The position numbers were made by a program, and so were the translations under genes. The notes beneath the pieces are model-generated. The model was not told where the DNA came from. It was given only the letters and a program-made list of their open reading frames with translations, and ran no database searches. Positions 1-8,345 of a stretch of DNA of 64,000 nucleotides are shown here, piece by piece (the stretch's first letter is position 1; every line of letters begins with the position of its first letter). This stretch comes from Pirellulaceae bacterium (GTDB lineage Bacteria; Planctomycetota; Planctomycetia; Pirellulales; Pirellulaceae): positions 1 through 64,000 of the forward strand of contig JADYZV010000011.1 in NCBI GenBank assembly GCA_020852965.1, read 5' to 3'.

Positions 1-185
1 CCCGCAAAATCGCTATCTTCTGTTTTGGCGTTAAAATCTTACGTGTTGACATGTGGCGATACCCTTTGTGGAACCGCTAAACTCTAGCACACGTTTCGTG
101 GCACACCTTCAGTTTCGGCAATACAGAGGCAATACAAGCCAAGCAAGAAGCATTCAAAATTCCCAATTTCTATGCACGAGCAGTT

Positions 186-332
186 TTAAACTCGTGAACG
201 GTTACAGAAAAAAGCACCAGCAGCTCGTAGGACTTGCCGTAGCTTCGCGTCCATTTGTTTCTGCCAATTGTAGAAATCGACGGCACTCATGCCGTGCTTA
301 TCGCAGATCTCCGAAAATGGCACATTTTTCGA
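186..332 (-). pseudogene. Transposase OrfA (helix-turn-helix) remnant
   Basis: The minus-strand frame between a TGA at 333-335 and the TAA at 186-188 translates to a short peptide containing VPFSEICDKHGMSAVDFYNW. This is the recognition-helix region of IS3/IS66-type OrfA transposase proteins (PFSEICDKHGMS followed by an FYxWQKQ signature). Only about 49 codons remain, no catalytic ORF lies nearby and no inverted repeats were recognised, so it is a decayed scrap. It lies just downstream of the M14 peptidase gene. The family assignment rests on motif resemblance only. Confidence 0.6.
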
Positions 333-351
333 TCAGGTGCAGTATCCAAGA

Positions 352-1614
352 TCAATCTTTTTCATTTTTACCCGATTCCGCCTGTTCTTTCAGCGAACGC
401 GAAATCGATTGACCGAGTTGTCTGCCGATGGTGCGGTAGTTTTCAGTCGTGCTATGGGGAGTATTCCAAGAGGTCTCCAGCGTCACTGCAATCGCCGGGG
501 TGCCCAATAAACTAGCCCAATTGCCCGAAATCTTCGTCCAATTTTTGTCGTATGCCGAACCGGAGGACTTGACCCTACCGTTAAACCGAAGGGGCCCTCG
601 CATTTCTTCTTTGGCAATGGCGAGGAAGCGAGTCTGATTTACCTTCGCCGCGTCTGACATAATCTCTTCGGACGAAAGATAGAAGAAAGGGGAAAGGTCC
701 TCCGCCGCAGGATTATGAAGATCCACGAAAGCCGCTAGTTTGTCATTCTCGGCCGCCTTTCTGATCAAAGCGTGTGCGGCAGCCACGGAGTTCCAATGCG
801 GATCGTCGCCCCAGTCGCGGTTGTGGTCATGCGGGGTCTGGCTCTTTCCCCCGGCTCCTAGATCGACATTATCGATATCCATCACGGGGACGAGGACGAC
901 CTCGGTATTCCGACGCAGCCACACCGCACCCGCGTCGTCCGATACCAACCACTCTCCAAATCCTTGCGCCACCCAGCTCGAACCCGACTCCCATGCATGT
1001 TGCCTCGCTTGAATCCAGACCAATGGCTTGTCCCGCCCTTCTTCCGCGCCGATGCGGATGGCGGGTGTTTCCCGACCTCCCCGTGTCTGGCAAAGGGTAA
1101 ACGCCGATGCCGCCTCTGAGCCCGCAGCCAGTTTCTCGACCAGAGCTTTTGCATCCGATGACACGAAAGGAGGCCCCCAAGCCACCAGGACGAAATCAGC
1201 ATCCACTTTCAATTTGTAGACGATCCGCTTCTGATCGCGCTCACCCTTTTCCGTGTGCTGCCAAGTCTCTCCACCGTCGACGCTAAAAGTCGCTTGATCT
1301 GGAGTCGCCCAAGGAGCATTGCCCACATCCAAGGTGACCGTTTCCCCTGGCCGGATTCCCGTTAGCCTGACATACCACCAACATCGCCAGCCGTGTCCGG
1401 GGTGATTCGTGGGGTTCAGTACGAGATGCTGGTTTTTTTCATTCAGAGAAACGACCTCGCCGGAACCACCGGGAAAGTCCGTCTGCACTTTCAATTGAGC
1501 CTGAGCTGCCGTGGATTGGGAGAGGACAAGGCAGAGTAGCAGACAATAACTTAGTTTGGTGATCCACCTTTCGTATAGCCTCTGAATGCAATGGCGGAGT
1601 TGTTGAGTATTCAT
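352..1614 (-). CDS. Secreted M14-family zinc carboxypeptidase-like protein
   Basis: A 420-residue protein with an N-terminal hydrophobic segment (about residues 20-38, ending in an AQA-type cleavage site), so probably exported. The first half resembles the beta-sandwich that precedes the catalytic domain of cytosolic-carboxypeptidase-like M14 proteins. The M14 zinc site is visible: H-x-x-E in QHAWES near residue 206, the third ligand in DLHNP near 297, and the catalytic glutamate in LETSW near 377; NRDW also fits the family. It probably hydrolyses C-terminal residues of peptides outside the cytoplasm; the substrate is unknown. It is the last gene of the minus-strand DUF1501/PSCyt1/WD40 unit, 127 bp after the WD40 gene. 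Confidence 0.82.
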   Translation of the reverse strand: MNTQQLRHCIQRLYERWITKLSYCLLLCLVLSQSTAAQAQLKVQTDFPGGSGEVVSLNEKNQHLVLNPTNHPGHGWRCWWYVRLTGIRPGETVTLDVGNAPWATPDQATFSVDGGETWQHTEKGERDQKRIVYKLKVDADFVLVAWGPPFVSSDAKALVEKLAAGSEAASAFTLCQTRGGRETPAIRIGAEEGRDKPLVWIQARQHAWESGSSWVAQGFGEWLVSDDAGAVWLRRNTEVVLVPVMDIDNVDLGAGGKSQTPHDHNRDWGDDPHWNSVAAAHALIRKAAENDKLAAFVDLHNPAAEDLSPFFYLSSEEIMSDAAKVNQTRFLAIAKEEMRGPLRFNGRVKSSGSAYDKNWTKISGNWASLLGTPAIAVTLETSWNTPHSTTENYRTIGRQLGQSISRSLKEQAESGKNEKD

Positions 1615-1741
1615 AATTTTAAATCCCTATTCACGACTAATCTACAGTATGAAGTCAATTGAAGCGGACACCTTATTGGGCGATGTCGCCAAAGCGGAGA
1701 AGTGCTTTCTTTCAGAAATCAAACTTACATTGCCCAAAACC

Positions 1742-3175
1742 TCAACGGCCTGTTGTTGCGTCATGCGGCACCCCTTGCCAGTTACGGATGCTCGTGCCGT
1801 CCGCCATACTCCAAAGTCGCAACTGGCCGTCGAAAGAACTGCTGAGTAAGTAGTCTGTCGGCGAGGCATTCTCACTTGGCTGCTCCTGTAATTTGGCTCG
1901 ACGCTCCGCCGTCGGATTGACTTCCACCGCCGCCTCGTCATTCCCACTTGGCTGTACATGCGCAGTGAGTACCCAATCGCTATGCCCAGCATAAGTCTGC
2001 GCAACTTTGTTTTCACTTAAGTCAATTCTCAACAAGCGATGATCTGCGCAAGGCACAAACAGGTTGTTGCCGCTTCGAGCGATCTTGCCCGGTTGAGTCC
2101 CCAGAGGGATGCCCACAACCTTCTTACCGTCGTCCACCTGCCAGCGATGTAGGATTTTGTCGTCGCCTGCTGAAAGTACATGGGTGCCATCGGCACTAAA
2201 TACCGCTGCACGAACCGGAGCACCGTGCCCCGCATAGCTGGCTAGCAAATCTCCCGTCGCACCGTCGAAAACCTTACTGGTCTTGTCGCGACTGGCAGAA
2301 ACTAACCGCGACCCATCTTCATTCCAAGCCACCGTGCTGACCCAGTCGGCGTGGCTGGCGATGTTGCGTAGCTCCGTCTGGTCCGTGACATTAATGATGC
2401 GGATGGAACTATCCGCCATAGCCACCGCGATTTCATCGCTGCCTGGGCGAAAGGCAACGTCGTAAGCAACGTCGCTGGCGCGCGCCACCACGCCTTGAAT
2501 TTGACCGCTGGCCATGTCGATCAAGCGCACTTCACCGCTTCTACCCGGCTCGCCACACGCGACCGCTATGGTCTGACCATCGGCGCTAAAGTCAATGGCG
2601 AAAACTCGCTGTCCCACGTTGCCGATGCGACGCTGCAGACTTCCGTCGGCAACATTCCATACGGTCAGTTCGTGGTAACCACCGGCGATGATTTGTGCGC
2701 CATCTGGCGAAAAGCGACTGGCTACTATCGGAACCGGATGGACATAGGTTTCAGGTGCGGCAGGATGGGTGGCCGGCGGAATCACCAGATGGAGCGGTTG
2801 TGCGGGGTCGCTACCATCAAAGGTTGCACCCGCAACGATCCATTGTTTGATGCGGTCGATCTGCTCCGCTGTCAACGGTTCCGCTTCGGCAGGCATGCGC
2901 TCCGACACATCGCAGTCGAGTCGCCTCAGCAGTTCGCTCGTTTGATCGGAAGCAGTGGCTATCGGTGTCTCGCCCGAGTCGCCCGCTTTCAATAGTTCTT
3001 GGTAACTGTCTACGCGAAAACCACCCTCGGCCAGCTTGGCACCGTGACAGGCCAAGCAATTGTCGAGCAGGATCGGCGCAATGTCGCTGCGAAAGCTGAT
3101 CGGCTGCGCCTCGGCGGCCCGACTGCTACCGGCAGCGGAGCAAACAAACGATATAACGACGCATATCTTAACCAT
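1742..3175 (-). CDS. PSCyt/WD40-repeat secreted protein
   Basis: Encodes 477 residues from an ATG at 3175 that gives a clean signal peptide (MVKICVVISFVCSAAGSSRA, then AEA). The frame is open upstream to 3394 and starts at 3295 or 3394 cannot be excluded, but that stretch looks like intergenic repeat. Near residue 40 is a single haem-type motif CLACHG inside the planctomycete PSCyt1-type domain (IAPILLDNCLACHG, then SERMP). From about residue 150 to the end come WD40 beta-propeller blades (FSPDG, VWNVADG, SASRDKTSKVFD, SAGDDKILHRW, LRLWSMADG). In planctomycetes such proteins accompany DUF1501/DUF1549 genes, as here; the function is unknown. A REP-like sequence lies inside the frame at 1892-1915, coding TAERRAKL between two blades. 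Confidence 0.8.
   Translation of the reverse strand: MVKICVVISFVCSAAGSSRAAEAQPISFRSDIAPILLDNCLACHGAKLAEGGFRVDSYQELLKAGDSGETPIATASDQTSELLRRLDCDVSERMPAEAEPLTAEQIDRIKQWIVAGATFDGSDPAQPLHLVIPPATHPAAPETYVHPVPIVASRFSPDGAQIIAGGYHELTVWNVADGSLQRRIGNVGQRVFAIDFSADGQTIAVACGEPGRSGEVRLIDMASGQIQGVVARASDVAYDVAFRPGSDEIAVAMADSSIRIINVTDQTELRNIASHADWVSTVAWNEDGSRLVSASRDKTSKVFDGATGDLLASYAGHGAPVRAAVFSADGTHVLSAGDDKILHRWQVDDGKKVVGIPLGTQPGKIARSGNNLFVPCADHRLLRIDLSENKVAQTYAGHSDWVLTAHVQPSGNDEAAVEVNPTAERRAKLQEQPSENASPTDYLLSSSFDGQLRLWSMADGTSIRNWQGVPHDATTGR
1892..1915. repeat. REP-like palindrome inside the WD40 reading frame
   Basis: GGCTCGACGCTCCGCCGTCG at 1895-1914 matches the core of the repeat at 3446-3523 with one extra C in the right arm. 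On the minus strand it codes TAERRAKL, close to the DAERRATL that the intergenic copies would encode, which suggests a repeat-derived insertion within the protein. Confidence 0.5.
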
Positions 3176-3445
3176 GCAGTTACGCGGCGTTCGTGCGAGC
3201 CGCCGCGAAAGTATTTCTGGCAAGCCGCCCCGCGTTAAATTGCTAAGCACGGTTTGGTTGAACAACATCGCCATTGAAGTAAGTAACTCGTACATATGGG
3301 TCTCTTGGTCTCGCAAAATCGCCAAGCTCTTCAAGGCGAATCCTTTGCGAGTTTTGCATCTTTGCGTGAGGTATATTTTTCGGGCAGATGACATCGATCG
3401 GGGTTGTTATTGAAAAGTTCGGCGTGCGGCACTTTGCCTGTTCCT

Positions 3446-3523
3446 TTTAATGTGGCTCGACGCTCCGCGTCGTGAGTGCTGGGATTTAATGTGGCTCGAC
3501 GCTCCGCGTCGTGAGCGCCGGAA
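3446..3523. repeat. Two tandem REP-like units (39-bp period)
   Basis: TTTAATGTGGCTCGACGCTC begins at 3446 and again at 3485. Each unit contains a perfect 6-bp stem with a 3-base loop (CGACGC TCC GCGTCG) followed by GTGAGYGCYGG. A related unit occurs at 25706-25736, a coding copy at 1892-1915 and a degenerate one at 9966-9984. It lies between the giant PSCyt1 gene and the WD40 gene. The stem has no T-run, so a terminator role is not supported. Confidence 0.8.
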
Positions 3524-3564
3524 TCTTGCAGACAGCACAAGGAACCGTGCTTGCTACCTTTAAA

Positions 3565-6500
3565 TTAATGCTGAAACAAAAACTCATCGGTGTTGAACAA
3601 AGCCCAACAGACGTCCTCCAAGCCGATCGACGGCTCGCTAGCGCTGGCACAATGCGCGCTAGCTGTCTCGATTTCAATGTCGGATGGAAGGCGACATAGC
3701 CCAGCCAAATACAACTCCTGGATAACTTCGACCACACTTTTACCAGCGGCCAATGAAACGCGGAAGCGATTATTGGCATCGCGCAGTTTGTCGTGCATCA
3801 TCGGCCCATTGAACAATTCGATGGCCATTCCCAAATTGGAACTGTCGGCTCGCTCACAGGCGCACACCGTGCTCCGCTCGGGCTGCCCAAAGACTTTCAG
3901 GAAATCGACTTTGGCAATATCCGGTGCGGGCATTTGAGTCGCCAACGTGCCCGCCGGCAAATTGCCCAAGGTTTGTGTCAGCGATAGAGTATGATTGATT
4001 GCGTCGAGCAGTTGCTCGGCACCGAGCAACCGTGGCTCTTGATGAGAAAAGTAGTGCGTGTCACCGCGATTGAAATCGCTCGTCTGATAGCTCGCTTGAT
4101 AGGTGCGACTATTGAGGATCACTCGCAACAAATGTTTGCGATCATAACCACTTTCAACAAAGTCCTTGGCTAGTGCGTCGAGCAGGGCCGCATTGGACGG
4201 TGGATTCGAATCGCGAAAGTCGTCGATCGGATCGACAATACCGCGCGCGAAGAGATGACTCCACAAGCGATTGGCTTCGATACGCGCAAAGAACGGATTG
4301 TCGGGAGCGACCAACCAATCGGCAAACGCCAGGCGTCGATCGCTATCGCCCGAGCCATCGATCGATCCCTTCTTGGGTAGCCAAGGCTGCATGACCTCAC
4401 CCGTTCTCGGCTGGGTGACCTCGCCCGTCGAGGCAAAATAAATGAATAGTTCGCCTGGGCGCTGAGTCTTGCGACGCTCGACACGGTTGAAAAAGGCTCC
4501 CAGCCCGTAGTAGTTGTCTTGCGTCCAGCGTTCGAACGGGTGATTGTGGCACTTCGCACATTGGAGCCGCGCACCGAGGAAGACTTGAGAAATGGTTTCA
4601 ACGCTCTCATTCATATCGGCCGCCGTACGATAGAAATTGGCTGGCGGATTGGCGAGTGTACTCCCCGAGCCGGTCAACAGCTCGCGGGCGAATTGATCGT
4701 AGGGCTGATTGTCTCTCAGTGAAGCTTCCAACCAGCGGTAGTATTTGTGAACGCCCTCATCTCCCACCGATTTCCCTGTCAGCTTGAGCAGGTCGCCCCA
4801 CTTCAATGCCCAGAACTTGGAATACTCGGGACGATCCAACAATGCGTCGATGAACCGCGCCCGTTTATCGGGCCTGGTATCTGCCAGAAATGCCGTCGTC
4901 TCTTCGACCGACGGAAGAATGCCAATCACATCCAAGCTCACGCGTCGTAGAAACTCCGAATCATTGCAACGCTCGGCCGGCAAGTATTGAAGTTGCTGCA
5001 GTTTTTGATCGACGAGCGTATCGACGTAGCTATTCTGTGGTGGAGAACTCCATTGGAAATCCGCTTGGTCCTCTACAAACATCAGCGGCACTGCCTCGAT
5101 GTACTCCAGGCAGCGAACGAGTACCGCCACTTCGCCACGTTTGTGCGGTTGAACCCAGCCTTCTGTCGTGACCGTAGCCACAGCGCCATCGGAACTTTCG
5201 TAGGCGACCAGATGGGTGACATCGCGCTGCCTGCCATCGCTAAAGTGAGCCGTCACGGCAAGCTGCTGTCCACCGTCGGCAACCGACAAAATCTGTTTTT
5301 GATTCGGAAACACTTCCAGCCGTGCAATGCGAGCGCTTTCGGGCGGGTCGGCCGTGGCACCTTGCGCAACCCATTCCCGTAGAATTTTGTACGATGCGCT
5401 GTCGATGTGCAATTGCTTCCCACCACCGTGCGGAACCTTCATCGTCGGTTTGAGCAACAGCAGGCTTTGTTCCGGTGCAAGCGGATTTGTTCGACGACCG
5501 AATTCTTCATGGATCAGAGTCAATTCGTCGAATTGCAAATCGAAGGCGCGTAGCGACAATCGAAAACCTCCCTTGCCACTGGGAGATCCATGACAGGCAC
5601 CTGAATTGCAACCTTGCTTTGACAGAGCAACCAATACTTCCGATTCGAAATCAACGCGTCGCGGTGTCGCCGGCAAATTAACCGTCAATGGGATCGATTG
5701 AAGTTGGCTACCAACTTGGACGACAAGCTCGGTTTGGCCACTCGCCAGCGGATAGACAACTCCTTGGCGAACCTCAGCCAGCTCAGGATTTGCCACGCTC
5801 AGCCGCGCGTGACGCGTCCAATCGCGCACAGCAGCTTGAGCGTCAACACCTGTCACTACAATTTGTTGCTGCGCACTTGCATCGTGCAATTCGATCGCAC
5901 TCGGGTAAACACTCAACTCCTGCGGGCTGGCCAGCAACGGTGGGAATGCTTGTTGAGCGGTGATGCTGAATTCGTCGCCGCCATATTGGCTCTTAGCCGA
6001 AACCGTTAAGACAGCCGCAGCGGAGAGCGTGGCATCGGCGGATACAGCCAATTCAAAATCAATTTCGCTTTGATCGTCAGCCAAACCAATAGGCCCTGCG
6101 GACGTAAACCCGGTGGGTAGATCGACCAGCGAAAGAGTCACCGGCTGCGAATCAGTCCCCTCGCGACTGACGATGGCTCGCCCGCGAACGGTTCCCCCGC
6201 TTATCATGGGCTCTGGGAATTCCAAACGCACTTTCACGGGGTCGATCCACTCGATCGGCATTTCATAGGCTTGTATTTGCCCGCGACCATTGAACTGTGC
6301 GAAGGCCACCAGCGGGATACTGGTTGGTTCATCTGCCTGCATCGCCTCTATGGCAACTGACGGACGCTGAATCGTGAGCGAGTAGGTATCCTTGTCGATT
6401 TTGGTTTCGAGCTTCCAATCCGCACCTACTACCTGGGATGAGGCGGTGTCTTCGCTTGACGGATTTGGCGATCCAGCCGGCAGAATCCCAGCCGGCAGAG

Positions 6501-8328
6501 ATCCAAATGGCATCAATTCGACCCCCGCTTTGAATTCCGGATTGGTTCGTTGTAGTGCCAGCACTGCGGCGTGTGTGGACAGCGGACGTGCGAACTGGAT
6601 AGGCGCAGCAGGCTGAAACGTGTACGGCGAAGGGCTCGAATCCGCTGCCGCAAACACCAACGCACCGTCGAGACAGTCGAGCGCGTTGACCAAGAAGGGC
6701 TCTTTCAATCGACGCAGTTCACGGCTCCCGACCAAAACACTCGTTGGCACCGCCGCATGGTCGCTGGCTGGGCTAGCTGTTACGTCGGCGGCAATCGCTT
6801 GCAGTTTCGTAAGAGTCAATGTGTGTGGTTGCCAAGTCGAATCGGCGGCCAAATAAATCCGAGCCGTGGTGGCTGCGGCCGCAATGCGCGGGTTGACAAT
6901 GCGAATTCCCGGCGGCGAGTCGACCCAGCTTAGATCGATTGCACCGTCATATCCAAAGCGTGCGATTTGTAGATCGATGGCCGCCGCTCCATGTTCCAAT
7001 TCGAACGGGAATTGCCCCCCCTGCGCTGCGTCGGCTTTGAGTGCAACAGCAAAAGTTGAAGCGGGTGCAATCTCCAAGGCATAGGTATACTTGGCACCGC
7101 CACGCTGAAGCAGATCGGTCACTTGCAATCGCACTTCGCCATCCTCCGGCAAGACAGCTTCCAAGCTCCACTCGTCCGCCTCGCTAACTTTAGTCTCGGC
7201 AATCAGCGCGTCGGCGGCAGTAAATAACTGCATCCTAAGTAAAGTCGCGCTGCCGACGCTTCGCGTGTGCGCCGTGATGCGTATGGCCTGACCTTTGGTC
7301 GACAACAGTCGGTAACTATCGACTTCGCCTCGGTTTTCGAGCCTACCACTGATGCCGACTGGAATGCTCAGCGGCTGCGGTGGTTGTGCCGACTCGGGGG
7401 CTGAATCCCCCTGAACGGTTTCGATATGTTGTGGAAGCTGGCTGCGCCACACAGGTATCCAGCTCGCCGATTGCCCTTCAGCAGCCCGCGCGGTGACCGG
7501 AACCACTTCATTATGACCGGGCGGCAACTCTACCGGCTGATCGAACAGTCGCTGCCCATTGCGATCCAATACGGCGACGGTCGTGGTAGCGCCAGCGGCT
7601 ACAGAAGGTGGATACGCTTGTTGCGCAACCGGAAAATCGCCAATGCGTAGTTGATAGGGAGCACCACTGGCCGAGTTACGGCTGTCGTGTATTTCGACAA
7701 GGCAGTCCCCGGCCGCTTCAAATCGATAGCTGAAGGCGCAATCAGGCCCAAGCTGGTCATCATCGGACTCAGTGAGCAGTGAGCCATTGGCGTCGAGCAA
7801 GCGCACGACGGGGTCCATGGGAGAGCGAAGGGCTTGGGTATGTACGGCGATCGAGAGACTCTCTCCAGCAGCCATCGAGACGCGATAGAAATCGCTGACC
7901 GATGCGTCGCACGTCCCCTCGATGGTGCATCGAGTCGATACGCTTTGCGCCGAGTCAATCCCATGGTTATTGCCCGCGTCCACGACCGGTTCGAGGTCGT
8001 CCACCAGCAACATCGATTGATGCATTGCGCCCGAGGCGAAAGCGAACTGCAATGCGACTGGGCCAAGTGTTGTGCCGGCTGGGGGAGTGGCTTCGACGAC
8101 CGCGCGCGTTGGTTCGACTTGAACAATTCTTAGTTCGATGTCGGCGCGGTTGGAGACGACGCGGAGCGAATCGTTGAAATCGGCGCCCTGTAAAGTCAAT
8201 TGCTTCGTCTGCCCAGGCCGCAGCGTTCGGCCTTGGAGCGAGGTGACGCTCTGCGCAAGCGCACTGCTAGACAGACTGCCTAAGATAAACAGACCAAGAA
8301 ATAGAATAAATAACTTGCTACTGCGCAA
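3565..8328 (-). CDS. Giant PSCyt1/DUF1549/DUF1553 protein with PPC and Big_2-type domains
   Basis: About 1587 residues. The start is chosen at TTG 8328, preceded at six bases by AAGGAA; an in-frame TTG at 8349 would overlap the upstream stop as TTGA. A signal peptide follows (LFILFLGLFILGSLSSSALA). Domains in order, numbered from 8349: two PPC-like beta-sandwiches (about 130-235 and 336-425), Ig-like segments (about 750-860), a PSCyt domain with CNSGACHG near 916, a Big_2-like segment (about 1010-1090), DUF1549 with CAKCHNHPFERW near 1265, and DUF1553 (about 1340-1580, ARIEANRLWSHLFARG). The cysteine-histidine motifs suggest c-type haem, so an extracytoplasmic redox or surface role is inferred. 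It directly follows a DUF1501 gene, the usual planctomycete partner, whose stop lies 18 bp upstream of the chosen start. Confidence 0.85.
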   Translation of the reverse strand: MRSSKLFILFLGLFILGSLSSSALAQSVTSLQGRTLRPGQTKQLTLQGADFNDSLRVVSNRADIELRIVQVEPTRAVVEATPPAGTTLGPVALQFAFASGAMHQSMLLVDDLEPVVDAGNNHGIDSAQSVSTRCTIEGTCDASVSDFYRVSMAAGESLSIAVHTQALRSPMDPVVRLLDANGSLLTESDDDQLGPDCAFSYRFEAAGDCLVEIHDSRNSASGAPYQLRIGDFPVAQQAYPPSVAAGATTTVAVLDRNGQRLFDQPVELPPGHNEVVPVTARAAEGQSASWIPVWRSQLPQHIETVQGDSAPESAQPPQPLSIPVGISGRLENRGEVDSYRLLSTKGQAIRITAHTRSVGSATLLRMQLFTAADALIAETKVSEADEWSLEAVLPEDGEVRLQVTDLLQRGGAKYTYALEIAPASTFAVALKADAAQGGQFPFELEHGAAAIDLQIARFGYDGAIDLSWVDSPPGIRIVNPRIAAAATTARIYLAADSTWQPHTLTLTKLQAIAADVTASPASDHAAVPTSVLVGSRELRRLKEPFLVNALDCLDGALVFAAADSSPSPYTFQPAAPIQFARPLSTHAAVLALQRTNPEFKAGVELMPFGSLPAGILPAGSPNPSSEDTASSQVVGADWKLETKIDKDTYSLTIQRPSVAIEAMQADEPTSIPLVAFAQFNGRGQIQAYEMPIEWIDPVKVRLEFPEPMISGGTVRGRAIVSREGTDSQPVTLSLVDLPTGFTSAGPIGLADDQSEIDFELAVSADATLSAAAVLTVSAKSQYGGDEFSITAQQAFPPLLASPQELSVYPSAIELHDASAQQQIVVTGVDAQAAVRDWTRHARLSVANPELAEVRQGVVYPLASGQTELVVQVGSQLQSIPLTVNLPATPRRVDFESEVLVALSKQGCNSGACHGSPSGKGGFRLSLRAFDLQFDELTLIHEEFGRRTNPLAPEQSLLLLKPTMKVPHGGGKQLHIDSASYKILREWVAQGATADPPESARIARLEVFPNQKQILSVADGGQQLAVTAHFSDGRQRDVTHLVAYESSDGAVATVTTEGWVQPHKRGEVAVLVRCLEYIEAVPLMFVEDQADFQWSSPPQNSYVDTLVDQKLQQLQYLPAERCNDSEFLRRVSLDVIGILPSVEETTAFLADTRPDKRARFIDALLDRPEYSKFWALKWGDLLKLTGKSVGDEGVHKYYRWLEASLRDNQPYDQFARELLTGSGSTLANPPANFYRTAADMNESVETISQVFLGARLQCAKCHNHPFERWTQDNYYGLGAFFNRVERRKTQRPGELFIYFASTGEVTQPRTGEVMQPWLPKKGSIDGSGDSDRRLAFADWLVAPDNPFFARIEANRLWSHLFARGIVDPIDDFRDSNPPSNAALLDALAKDFVESGYDRKHLLRVILNSRTYQASYQTSDFNRGDTHYFSHQEPRLLGAEQLLDAINHTLSLTQTLGNLPAGTLATQMPAPDIAKVDFLKVFGQPERSTVCACERADSSNLGMAIELFNGPMMHDKLRDANNRFRVSLAAGKSVVEVIQELYLAGLCRLPSDIEIETASAHCASASEPSIGLEDVCWALFNTDEFLFQH

Positions 8329-8345
8329 AACGATTTCCTTGTTAG

